Below are positions 38,801 through 51,000 of a DNA stretch of 64,000 nt, piece after piece. This stretch comes from Guillardia theta CCMP2712 (Eukaryota > Cryptophyceae > Pyrenomonadales > Geminigeraceae), in contig NW_005434562.1 in assembly GCF_000315625.1 (NCBI RefSeq), positions 18,518-82,517 on the forward strand, in the 5' to 3' direction. The notes beneath the pieces were generated by a model. The model searched no databases. It was not told the origin of the DNA and worked only from the letters and a program-made list of their open reading frames with translations. Positions within the stretch are counted from its first letter, which is position 1; each line of letters begins with the position of its first letter. The translations under genes were made by a program, and so were the position numbers.

Positions 38801-39879
38801 AGCCTGTCTCACCAGGTGTCGCATGAATCTGATCGCCCCCGATACCAGCCAGGAAGCCCTCCAGGATTGCGAGCAGGAGCTGAGCAGTCTACATTTCAGC
38901 GAACCAGCTTGCAAGCTCGTCACTGAAGCTCACGGTGAATCAGGTCGGTCAAGGCCGTACCAGTTCCCATAGACTGTGATGTCAAGCTCATTCGTGATGC
39001 TCGAGGTGAGGGCGGCAACGTACCCGGAAGGGGAAGACGACACCTGAGGAAGTGCTCCTTCTCCCACCATTCCTGCGCAACTCCATCAACCCGCTCCTTC
39101 CTGCCTTCTGCCTCCTTGTGATCAACCTCTAGCCAGGACGAGATGCCCTCCAACGCTCGCGCTCGCTTCACTAGAGCTCGCTGCATCTTCTCACCGACAC
39201 CGCCTACCGATCAACGTGAGGACAAGCGACGAACCCAGCAGGCAGCAAACCGGCCGACGCGAATTGCAGCACTACTTGCGCGCTGCTCTCCCAGTCCGCA
39301 GACGACATCAAGGGCCTTACGCTGTCCAGGAAGCGGTGGCAGGTGTCTCGTAGCTTCGGAACAGGGAGAGGAGGAAGGGTGTCTTGAACGGCATAGAGGC
39401 TCCTTGGTCGCCTCCCCCGAAGCCATCGCTCAAAGGCGATCCACTGATACAGGCGGTGAGACAAGAGAAAGATAAACAAGATGATCGACACAACCTTCCA
39501 CAGAATCCATACGCATCCTAGATACAGCCTTTGTCGGAGTTGAATGCTGGAGCTTGTTTTCAGCCCTCCAATCTACTCCAATCAGCCGATCCTCTCAAAT
39601 CTCAACAGACACATTCAACCTTTCCATGCTCCTTGTACAGCCATGCGCGGTGCCGAAGTAGAAAACGCATCAACAGCCTGTGACATCGATGATTTCTAAC
39701 CCTGCTTGGAAAGTAATAGCAAACCGGCCAGGCGATAGGTAGCTTGTCACAAGAATGACGGAGGCAACCAAGCTTGTGCACGCCAACCCAAGGCTGTTGC
39801 AACAGCAGAATACATCAATGATATGTGAAGCATACATCCCGTGAGGACTCTCTATTCGAAGAATACATCTCCTTGACAT
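35864..39879 (-). CDS. Carnitine palmitoyltransferase I-like protein with altered catalytic His
   Basis: About 20 short minus-strand exons rebuild a choline/carnitine acyltransferase. Start is Met at 39879 or 39837, giving a membrane segment (LGLACTSLVASVILVTSYL). Next are FLLRHRAWLYKEHGK and WIAFERWLRGRRPRSLYAVQ, as in membrane-anchored CPT I, then DTLPPLPVPKLRDT. Family motifs follow: VPLCMWQYRRVFFTCRVPRE, GQMYKMNVFHDDG, PPVGILTSEERDTWARLR, GDGRNRWFDKSFQ, SWADAPVASHLFGFMHDH, MALQLAYYRLHG, HGRTEVVR, GNGVDKHLFGLKM, KLWTSQAPAQ (STS-like) and GFGPVAEDGYAVSYLV. The residue before SWADAP, normally the catalytic His, reads Arg across an intron (37827 and 37783). CPT I transfers long acyl groups from CoA to carnitine at the mitochondrial outer membrane. 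Activity here is doubtful if the His is truly lost. Two small exons (near 38800-38920) have uncertain frame. Confidence 0.82.
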
Positions 39880-40725
39880 GTAAGGGAAACTCGGGTCGCA
39901 TCGAATTGTTTTGCAGAAGATACAACACACACCACAAGAATGTATGACAATAGTGCTCGATGTTCATCTGATAGGCCTTGGGGCTGTAATACAGCTGACA
40001 GGAAGCAGAGCCAAGTACTCAAGGAGAGAAATAAACGTCACAGAGCTGGAGTATTCCACTTTCACAGAGCAGCTGGTTGGCCAAGTGCACAAGCACACAA
40101 CATGCAGCATATCAGAGAAGCATGCGCTACAACGACATGCGCGCACACACAGTGCAGCGGGAGATGGACATGAAACCGATGCTAGTTCAACCCTCCATCG
40201 CTCACCGTGAGCCGCGAGACAGACCCCGCCATGCCATCGGCATTGCACTGGCGGGGGTTCCGTACGTAGGGTGGGGGTGGGAGCCATGTATCTAGGGGGT
40301 GGTGTAGGTACAGCAAAGGGGTCATGAATATTTGCAGGGGTGGTACAGGGGTAGTTTTCAGGTACGCAGTTGAAGGGGAAGGAAAATTTTCAGGTCAAAA
40401 GGAGGGGTACTTTGAGGAAAAGTAGGGGTGGACCGAAACATCAGTAATAGTGAATCAGGGGGTATAGAGGGGTAGGGGTACTTCTATCTCAACCAAGGGT
40501 GGGTAGAAGGTTCTTGAAACTGGAGTAAACTAGGTAGGGGGTGGTCCGAGATGTTTACACGGGTGTTTATGGGGGAAATCGTGGGGTAGTTGCACCTTGA
40601 GGTAGGGTCCAATTTGCAGTAAATCGGGGGGTAGTGAATCTGTACATCACCGGTCATTTGAATAAGAACATTCAGGGTGGGGGTACCAAGAACCCTCACT
40701 GAAGGGATGCATCTAACGACCAGAC

Positions 40726-40795
40726 GAGGGAGGGAGGGAGGGAGGGAGGGAGGGAGGGAGGGAGGGAGGGAGGAGGGAGGGAGGAGGAGGAGGGA
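40726..40795 (+). repeat. (GGGA)n array abutting the assembly gap
   Basis: Nearly pure GGGA units continue to the first N. A second short GGGA run lies at 41169-41191, beyond the gap. Confidence 0.92.
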
Positions 40796-40895
40796 NNNNN
40801 NNNNNNNNNNNNNNNNNNNNNNNNNNNNNNNNNNNNNNNNNNNNNNNNNNNNNNNNNNNNNNNNNNNNNNNNNNNNNNNNNNNNNNNNNNNNNNN
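40796..40895. other. Assembly gap (100 N)
   Basis: Exactly 100 unknown bases, the usual placeholder for a gap of unknown size. The flanking simple repeat probably caused the break. Confidence 0.99.
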
Positions 40896-42082
40896 CGAGC
40901 AAATATCCGGACTCTTAGCATCCGCCGGGCATTCAGGGTTCCTTAGCGCAGTGAAAGACTGCAGTCGGTCCCACAACGGGCCCGGCCGCCAGGATCGGGT
41001 CCAGAAACAGCGGTCTAAAGGGAGGTTTTCTTCCCCTGGGAGAAATGTCCTATGGGTTAAGGATCCGAAATATAAAGAAGTCCCATTTCGCTCCACGTGA
41101 TGCGTTACGTGCCTGGTCACGTTAGCCTTTCACCCGGGTCAGGGTCCCCGTCACCCGGCGATCAAGTTAGGGAGGGAGGGAGGGAGGGAGGGGAGGAAAG
41201 ATGATACCAGAGGATGACTGAGGGGAAAGGGGGAAAAAGTGAGAAAAGTCTACTGTAGAAAGATGCAAGAGATGAGCAGGTGCAAGGCGAGCTGTGTGCT
41301 GCGATCATAGTCGTGGGTTACACTTTCGACATGAGAGGGAACGAGTAAGTGATGGAAAGAGAAATGAAACTGGAGAAGGGAGCAATCATTGTTGTAGCAC
41401 AATTCAATCATACTGATCTCCTCAGGTGATTCCCACCTCCCTCTTTAAGGCAAGCAAGGCTAGAAAGATGGAGAATGAAACGGGAGAGCTGAAACAGAGA
41501 TGAAGAAGCACAAGGGTGATGATAGCGAGTGCGGTCGAGGGGTACAGAGAGGGAGAGGGAGAGAGTTGGAGTGATTTCTCCCTTCCTTTACCTCAAGCAA
41601 GATCCCCTTCTCTGTCCACAGATCATTTTATATACCAATCATGCCACGAGTCTCTGTCGAGCTTTTACTCTTCCCTTCCAGTACCCCGCCTCCCACCTTC
41701 CTCTTCCCTCTTTGATGGCATGAAAGGCGTGAGATGCAGGCATGAAGGCTGTCTGCACTCAGGAACAGATTCATGACAGGGATCAAGATTCGACTTTGAA
41801 AGCAGGTGTAGCAAGGTGGTTGGGGTCAATCTTGCTGCAGCCTCTGCATCAGGGCATCGGCGATATGACACTATGTCATCATTAAAATTGGAAGCTGATA
41901 CGATTCAAAGCGGCATGACTGAATTGACATTTGTATTGATACCTCGCAACTTAGATAACTTGATCACATAGATAACTTGATTACTTGGATAACTTGATAG
42001 CTCGATTACTTTCTCCACTCACACTACAGTCACCATGTGCTTCCCTATCGACCAACAAGGCTTCCAGCCGCCCTCAGTCGTC

Positions 42083-45000
42083 TCAAGCAAACATGAAGGG
42101 GAGGCCATATTGAAGCTTTCCCGTCAGGCTGGTGGCAGGAGGTTCCTGATATGGTGGCACGTTGTCGCTGGGAGCCTCGTGCACCTCCGGAACCGCGACC
42201 TCCTCATCTCTCCCTGTCCTCGCAGCCTCACGTGAAGTCGGTTTGGCGGTCGGCAAGGAGTACTTGTAGATGAGCAAGCCGATGCCGAAGACAAACACGG
42301 GGATCAGGACTGACAGCAGGACGATGAGCATGAGCGAGGGTCCACCGGTATCCTTAGCCTCGACCCCCGGCGGGGTAGTCAGAGGGACTTCCTTGTCAGC
42401 CGCCGTGCTCGAATCAGGAGCAGAGGTGCTTTCAACTTCAGCCTTGCTCGTTGCTGGGGAGCTGCTGGTGCTTTCAACGACGGTCGTGTTGCCAGCGGTG
42501 CCAACGGTGACGATGCTCAGAGTCGCTCCTTGGATCACCTGGACATTGATGCTCTGCTTGCTCAACTCCGCGCTGAGGGCTGACTGCGTCAGCTGCTTGC
42601 TCACCGACTTCCAGTCCGCGTTCAGGTCGAGCAGGATCTTGATCACCAGGTCGGAGCTGACCAGGAGCAGCCTCCTGGCAGGGGTCAGCTGACCACCCTG
42701 GCCCTCCACCTGTACACGATCTGAGCTCACATTGACGAGTCTAGCGACGGAGGCGAGCAGGGTCTGCCTCAGAGCTTCTGCTGTTGCATTCTCGCTGCTG
42801 ATACGGACGGTCATGGTCACCTGCAGCTGCCCCTGCCTGCCGCCCGCGGCACCGGAGGGGAGACAGAGCGCGTCCTGCTGAGTCGATCCTTCAGCGCAGC
42901 CCACGAGTTGCACCTCTCCTGCCGAGCAGTTCTTGCACACCCTGCAGGATCCTGTTGATCCTCCTCCGCACGCCGACCGGTAGAAGCCTGAGGCACAGCT
43001 GAGCTGAGAGCAGGGAGAGCATCTCCTGTCTTGCTGCGACGTGCACGGCTGGACCTGATACTGACCCGCGTCACAGGTCGAGCAGGTCACACACGATCCC
43101 TTCGACTCGTTCCCGCAGCCCTGCAGGTACTGCTGCTGGGAGCAGTTCTTGCTGTAAAGCTCGCAGTCGTAACTTTTTGGGTCGCCGACCACAACGAGGC
43201 TAAAATCCTGGGGGGCAGTCGACTGCATCAGCCTCCTCGAGTCCAGCTGGCGGAGGCTGCACTTACACGTCACAGTCTCTCTGGTCAGGTCCACGAGCTC
43301 CACTTCACAGGCATCGCTCTGAAAGCTGTTGTTGCTCCACCTCAGACACCTTGCCGTCAACCGATCCGATCGCAGCGCTGACAGCAGCGCGCCCCTCCTT
43401 ATGGGGGTCGACACCAGCAGGAAGCCCAGCTGACGCGTCGCCGCCTGCCGCACGGAGGCGCCGAGGAGGGGAGAGAGCGGAGAGGAACCGTTGATCAGAC
43501 CTTGAAACAACTTGTAGACCCGCACCGAGACCGAGGTGGTATCCTGGGTCGCAACCTGACCAGAGGAAAGACGAAAGCCAAAAGAAACATTCTTGGTGGA
43601 GAACAAGCCTTCCAAGACTGTCGGGACACTCACAGCAAACGTCCCTGCCTGCACCTGCTCCTCGGTCTTGAGGAAGACGGCTTGCGCGATGTTGGGCTTG
43701 ACCAGCGCGAGCTCCTGTCCTACCACCAGAGTGTCCAAGAAGCCTAGAGAAACAGCGAGCAAGGTCGACTGCATGCGGTTGACCAGCTGAGCATCGAGCT
43801 GCGAGTAGCTGGCGAAGTACCACGACATGGCGTCACCAAACAAGTCAAGCGAGTGCGACAGCATGTCCTGGCCGACCTGACCCGAGTACCTGCGGACAAG
43901 GCCTTCAGCCAGCTGCGTCGCCTCCTCGACTGACGTGTTGCTCTGAGCACGACTCTCGCTGCTTGTGCTGGCCAGCGTGCTCAGGGAGTCGGAGAAGAAG
44001 GACTGAGTCATGGGGTAGGACGCGTAGGCCTGCCTCGCTAGGGTCAACATGTAGACCACGAGGGAGCGAGCGACAGCTTCGCTGGTCGAGTTCGAGCTGA
44101 TCTGGTTGGTGAGGTCGAGGGATACCGAAGTCATGAGCTGGTTCAGCCCTGCCATGTCTTGCGTCTGCGACTTCTCCAGCAGGTCGCTCTTGATTCCCGT
44201 CCAGTCCGTGCCAGCCGCTAGCAGCCGCCTGCCGCTCGCCGCAGTCGTCACCAGGTCCTGCAGCACAGGCGTCGCGGCTCCTCTGCTGTCTCGAACGATG
44301 GCGTTGATCTGGATGGCAGAGCTGGACGGCAGCCTGAGGCTCAGGAACGGGAGAGACGTCGGCTGGAACCACTTGCTCACCAGCTCTCCGTCCTGCACGA
44401 ACGAGAAGCCAAACTCGTAGGATGGAGGAGCGTCGGTGTCAATCCAGTTGGTGCACGTGACCACGAATTCGTCTAGTAACGGCCTCCCGTCCTTCCTGCA
44501 GTCGCCGGAGCTCGAGGCGACGCAGGCAGCACAGGATCCTCCTTGAGGTGGCGTGTTGACCTGGAAGCTCGTCGACGACGTCCCGACACTCCCGTTGACA
44601 AGGCAGTCAAGTTTGACAAGGTAGACTGAGCCTGAAGTGAAGACGGATGTGCTGGTCTGCACCAGGAAGGTAGCGCCCTTCTGTCCGAAAGGAAACACCC
44701 CGGTTGCCTCGTACGGCACGTTGAGAGTCGGTTGGATGGTCCAAGTGTAAGAAGGAGAGGGGTAAGGGCAGGAGGCCTGGAAGACAACAGTCTCTTGCTG
44801 GTTCACTATCCCAACAGCGCCGTCAAACGCCGAGATGCTCGAGGTGATCATGACCGTGGGTACGAACCCCTTGACAACCTGGACGTTCTTGCTTGCTGTG
44901 GAAGGTGTCTTGGCGCCCTTTGACGCCATCAACAAGAAGGTATAGAACAAGTCTCCTGTCGCTGACAGCGAGCCAGCCGGCAAGGTAACCTGAGGTGTCT

Positions 45001-48000
45001 GCTGCTGCCCCAGCTGGAGGCCAGCGATCTGGCAAGGTTGGGAGACGAAACCGTCGGAGAAGTAACAGCTCCAGAGGTAGGAGAGCCCTTGATCCGCCCC
45101 CTTCCTCAGATCCAAGTCTCTAGAGCCGCTTCCGTCCAGCTGCAATGCCGAGCTCTCCGACACCTGGATCAGATCTCCCCCAGCTATGGAGGCCACGAGC
45201 GGCAGGTTGCCGGTCACGATGGTGTAGCGAGCTGTCGTCGATACCGAGCTGTCTCCCAGCATGCTGACGGTCAGGTCGAACGTGTACGTGCTGCCAGCTT
45301 GCAGCTCGTACTTGGGTATCCACAGTTGTGAGGTGCTGCTGGGAATGTAGCTGGGAGACACGGTGGGGCCGGAAGACTGTGTCCAGCGGAATACCATGTC
45401 GTTCTTGGCGACAGGGCAGGAGGAGAAGACGGCAGTGGCGGTGAGAGTCACGTCCTGGTCCACCAAGGTGGAGAAGGGAGACTGGGGAGCGAAGACGACG
45501 GTGGGAGAAGGGAAGGCCTTCTTCGTCACGGACACCACAGCCTCCTTGCTGGAGAAACCCAAGAAGTCCTTCACTGTCACTCCGATCGTGTACGTCTTGC
45601 CTGCTGTCGTCATCTGCGGCACGCCAGCGTCGAACTGCACAGTGCTGGTGCTGGGGAGGAGGTCGGTGAGGAACGCGTTCAGCCCGTCGTCGTTCAGACA
45701 CCTCCAGCTGTAGCTCAGCTGCCTGGCGCTCTTGGAGAGAGCTCGGAGGGTCAGGGGAGAGCAGGGGTCCACCTCTTGAGGGGCGCTGACTTGCACGGAA
45801 GGATACAGGGGCGAGACTGGCGTCCCGACCCTCACAGTCTCCAGCATTGGCATCGAGACTTGGTTCTTCGACCGGACGCCCCTGATGGTGACGGCTGACC
45901 CTGGCAAGACGGTGGCTCCGGCGGAGAGGAAGATGTTGAAAGATTGATCCGAAGTCCAGACGCACTTTGGAGCTGTCTGCCCCAGCAGCCCAGCGTCACT
46001 CCCCACGATCTCACTGCAAGACTCGGAGGAAGCGAACTTGACCCTCCCGTCCGTGCTCTGGTCGAACACGACGATCACGAAGGCCCCGGTCGGATCGAAG
46101 TTGGCTGAGACCACCTGGGGGCTGCCCCAGTACACCAAGTCTGTGAGAGCCACCACTGTCGGATCTGACCTCATGGTCACCTGGAACTTGACCGTGGCCG
46201 TCCCAGCTGAGAGTGTGCAGGAGTTGCAGGTGAACTGAGGGGGAGTGAGCAAGATGGTGATGATGGTCGCGTTGCAGGTCAGGACGGTGAAGTCAGCTCG
46301 GAGAGAGCCTACGGAGACGACGAGCTGATCCTCAGCAGCAGACTTGCTCGTCAGGGGGACGTTCTTGATGGACGCCGTCAATGGCGAGGGGTTCGTCACA
46401 GAGGCAACGCAGGCGGCTGAGAGGCATCGGACCTCTCTCCGATCGTCGATGAACTGCATCTGGAACGCCACTGTCCAGCTCAGCATCGAGTTCCCGCTCG
46501 TCCTGAGAGTGATCGACCCGTCAAGAGACCCGAAGGTCTGAAGTTGCGGCATGCGAGCTGAGAACAGCGCCCGTTGGCGGTCAAGCACCAGGACTGGGGT
46601 CACCCCAGCAGGCAGGTCAGCCACTGCTTGATTCAACCCGACGGTGATACCGAAGGCGGCAGAGCCGACGAGTTTCCCATCAGCCCCGACGCTCGAGCTG
46701 ATCCACTCGTCAATGTTGTCAACCGTCAATTGTAGGACGTTGTTGTTGCCCTGCTGCTGCTGGTCTGACCAAGTCACAAACCCTGCCTGCGCGGCCTTCC
46801 CACCTCCGCAAGCCCCGTTCACGATGCACGTGCTCCCAGGATTGCACATCGGGCAGAAGCGGACGAGTCTGACAGCTGGGGGCGGCTGATAGTAGGTGAA
46901 CGTAGTCGAGGTCTCTCTGACAAACCCTCTCTGTGCTCCAGCGCTCCCCTGCTTCACGCTGATGGTGGTTTGACCTGAAGTCGCTCCTCCCAGCACCTCT
47001 CGTGCTGGAGGGACGATGACCTGGAGCTCGGTGACAGCCGTCGTGCTTGTGAGCCCCACGATGCCGCAGTAGACGGGGCACGTCGGGATCACACAGCGAC
47101 ACTCAACGCTACCAAACGTCAGCACAACCTCAGCTGGGGTTGTCACGACCGGGAAGTTGACGATCCTGAGGGTCGTCATGAGGGATTTGTCGCCCACCAG
47201 GTTCGGATAGGTTGTGCCTTGTGTTGTCGCCACGCTGGGCACGATGCTGATGACTGACGGCCTGTTCGCGTAGTCGAAGTAAAACTTCGCCACCTGGTTG
47301 TTCAATCCGTTGGCTACCACCCCGACTGCACTTCCAGCGCTTGCAGCTGAGGGAGCGACGTAAGCAAGAGACACAAGATTCGATGCGAGATTTTGACTGA
47401 GAGGCAGGACCTCGACGTTGGTGCTCTGCACAGAGACAGTGATGGAGGAGGAGGAGTTGATAGACAACAACCCCCAGGCTGACACATTCATCTTGATGCC
47501 TCCGTCCACCGGGCAATCGATCGGGTTGACTTGAGCAGGAGGGATGAGGTAGAAGAAGTCTTGATAGCCGACCTTGTGAGTTCCGTTGCTTATCTCCACC
47601 TCACTCGCTCCTGGAAAGGACCAAGGAGGAACAACAAAGTCCACCTGCAGCATCCCGTTGACAAGTCTTACCCTCACGTTCTCAGCTCGCAACGTCGCAG
47701 ACTCGACTGCGAAAGTGACGTTGATACCTGGTGCGTCGGCCTTGCACTGAGAAGACAACAAGCAAGCAGGGATCAAGTTCTCCAGCATGGCCGTAGCCGT
47801 AGAAGATTGAGCGAGGCAGCTAGTATCGCTCGGTTGCATGCAGATGTACTGCGAGGATGGCTGGAAGAATCGGATCTTAGGTTGATTGCTCGCTAGGTAG
47901 TCAAAGCTGTAGGAGATCGAGATGTTGTGGATCTTGATCACAACTTGAACCGAGCCAACGAAGTTGTCAACAGCCGGCATCGTGAGAGTCAAGTCCACGA

Positions 48001-51000
48001 CCGAACACTCGGGATACAGGCAGTTGGGGTTTCTAGAGCTTACGGTGTTAACTGCCACCGGTCGCGACTGATTCAGTGATATCTGGAGAGAGACTTCAAA
48101 GTCACCACGGGAGGCCCCGGGCTCGAGGTACTGCAGGGAGACTTGCAGGTCAGTCGCCGAGTCCGACGCTCCTGACGTCGGAAAGGATCGCAGGAACTTT
48201 GGGGGAGGAGTAGGCTGGACCATGACCTGCACGCTCGCTCCTCGCTCACACAGAGCTCTGCTCGTGCAGGCCTGCGAGCTCAGCCCGTACCGAGCACACA
48301 CGTCGTCAGAGACGCGGTAGCATATGGACACTGTCAGCGCACCCACTGACCAGCGCGAGGACGGAGCAGGAACTACCAGCAAGACGCGCGTGCTGGTCGA
48401 ACTGGAGGAGATGATGGAAGTCACAGCGACGTTGTTCAGCTGGAATGACGTGGAGTTGACGTTGAAGACGATCGCAGAGGAGTTGAACGGAAGCTTCAGC
48501 TGGGGAACGTTGCCCAGCTCCAATTGGAGGCTCAAGTCCTCAGTCCTCAACACCGTTGAGGGGAAGAACGACTGGACCCGCGCGGCTCCGCTGAGCAGAC
48601 CCAAGTACTGATAACGGAAGGAGGCGGCTCTGACGATCGCGCCCAAGGTCAAGGTCAGAGTGACAACAGCGACTTGGTCCTCGTTCTTTGGCAACTGCGG
48701 CATGTTCATCACCAACGAGCCGCTGGAAGCCAGCAGGGTAGAGCTCCGTGCCATGGTCAAAGTGTCCGGGGCAAGGAGGAACTGACGGCCTTGGACGTTG
48801 ACAGCGATCAGCAAGTCGGCAGGCAGAAGTGCTGGGAAGTTGCTGAACTGAACGAGGACCTTGTTGTTCCCCGTGACCATCCCGACACTCTGATTCACTG
48901 AGAGGATGGTAGCCTGCGGCACCAGCGCATCCTGGACGCAGTATGCAGCGTCGCAGGTCGCAGCAGAGTCTCCCTGCAGGAGCAACACATCGGGAACTGA
49001 CTGCATGCCGCAAAACGTCTCATAGTTGCAAGGAAGGAACGTGCTCAAGGAGAACTGGTACGAGCTCATAGCTGGGCCCTGCGGAAGGAGCAGGAGGAGA
49101 GGAAGATCTCCGAGGGACGTCAGGGGAGGAAGCATGACCTTCACCTGGGTCCGGTTGCAGTAGGGAACCTCAGGTGGGCAAGAAACAAGGTTGTTCACGG
49201 AGAGAACTTGTGACAGAAGGCCGCTGACGGTGACGTTGAAGCCTCCGGAGCCTAGAGTTTGCGGGAAGTTTGCAATCAACAAGGTCACCACTGTCTTGTA
49301 GCTGATGGACCTCCCCAGCACAGTGACTGACACGGGAACAGCTTGGGGGGCCAGGCTCATGATCTTCAGGGCAAACCCATCGAAGAACGTGTAGGAAAAG
49401 TTGACGGTCTTGAGAAGACCTCCGGCCGTCACGTTCACCAGCACCGTCACGTTCTCAACGAGGGGATAGTAAGGCATCTTGACTTTCAGCCTGGTGATTT
49501 TGTCGTCAACCCTGACCGGAGCTGAGACGACACTCGCCTTGAAAGTCTGATTCCCAACAACACCCACGCTCACCGAGGAGAAAGTCTCCCAAGGGAAGTT
49601 GACTAGGTAAACATCCTCGAACAAGGTTTCGCTCTTGGCTGGGCCCTGCCTTGGTAAGGGGTCGACCACCTGGAGCAAACTGGTGTCTTGCTGGAGGAAG
49701 TTGAAGCTAACCGTGTCACAATTTGTTCCACAGCCTGTTGGGCTGACAACCACGACCACCTGACCAGGAACGCTGGCAGGGGTCACGATGCTGAGGACAC
49801 AGGAGAGAGGCGAGGAGAGGACGGACACGGCGAACGTGCCGGCAAGCTTGTCGCATGTCGTCGCTACAGGGGCATCGGAGAGCGCAGTTGAACCGAACTG
49901 CACAGAAAGACATTGCGAAGGGACATCAATACAGTCTTGAATGGCAGACGGATATCGGAAATGTGAGATGTCCACTCGCACTGCCTGGCATCCCGTGCTG
50001 GGTCCACTGGTGACTGAGACGGAGCTGAGTTGCTGGGGGTAAAAGACGTAGGTGTAACTGAAGTTGACAGCCTTGAGTGTGCTTCTAGATATAATCGACG
50101 CCACGACTGTCTCCTGCGTGCTTGCACCAAGATTGAACGATGGAGGGAACAGTCTGACCTGCGTGACATCAACGACAGACCTCAGCAGCTGCCAGTTGGA
50201 GGCAGGAAGATCTTTCCCAGCCAACCGAAGCGTGAGATCGCTGGACAGGACAACAGGAAAGTTCGCTATCCCGACATCGATTGAGTTGCCTCCTGTGTCA
50301 GGCCCCTGAGTGCTCGAAACAAATTGGACATACGGCAGCTTGTCGTACAAGTCAAACGCGAAACAATTCGTGACAAGGTTCTTGCACACTCTCTGACAAG
50401 AACTCTGCTCACAACAAGTCGTCGGGCAGTCTTCCTTTCCATACACCAGGATCCCTCCGATCGGTCCAGCAGTCACCCCACCTGACACGTTGGCTGGCAC
50501 GCTGAACTTGATCACTCCTGACTGTGTCGCGGCATCGACCGAGACGAGGTACGAGTCGATGCAGTAGGAGTATCCCGAGCAATTGCTACTGTACCGATAC
50601 CTTCCCACCTTGACAGTGTAGTCAGCACGCGGAACCGATGGGTCGGCGTTCTGTATGAAGAGAGACACCAAGGTAGCGGCGTCTTGTTTGACTTTCACAG
50701 AACTTACACCGGAGTCACCGAACTCGTTGGTAATCATGTAAATCCTTGCTTTCCTGTCATTGAAGAAGAGGAAGGATTCATACGTTGCCCTAGCATCCGT
50801 ATCCCTCGCGAGGTCTTCCTTGGAGTAGTACCTCCTGTGGTAGATCACAACAGTCGCTGGGCCCACGGGGACGCTGTCGCCATTCGGGGAGGAGACATCC
50901 ACAGTCAAGGGCCCCGCAAGAGAAGTCGCCAGCTGCCTCTGACATGCTTGGACCTGTCCTTCAAGAGAGGTAACATTGCCGTTCATCGCCCACTCGAACA

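Larger units (their letters stand above)
39880..42082. other. Spacer containing GGGGTA island, GGGA array, N gap and an odd post-gap block
   Basis: 40255-40690 is rich in ggggta words. 40716-40795 is (GGGA)n and runs into a gap of 100 N. 40896-41165 differs in character: balanced, GC-rich, non-repetitive, with no frame I can identify. 41165-42080 is mixed purine-rich and AT-rich; short imperfect repeats of gataacttgat occur at 41950-42005. An open frame at 41665-41871 (minus) has plausible composition but no supporting splice partners. Confidence 0.55.

Noticed and set aside
40896-41165. rRNA gene fragment
   Set aside because: I could not find any conserved rRNA core stretch in either orientation.
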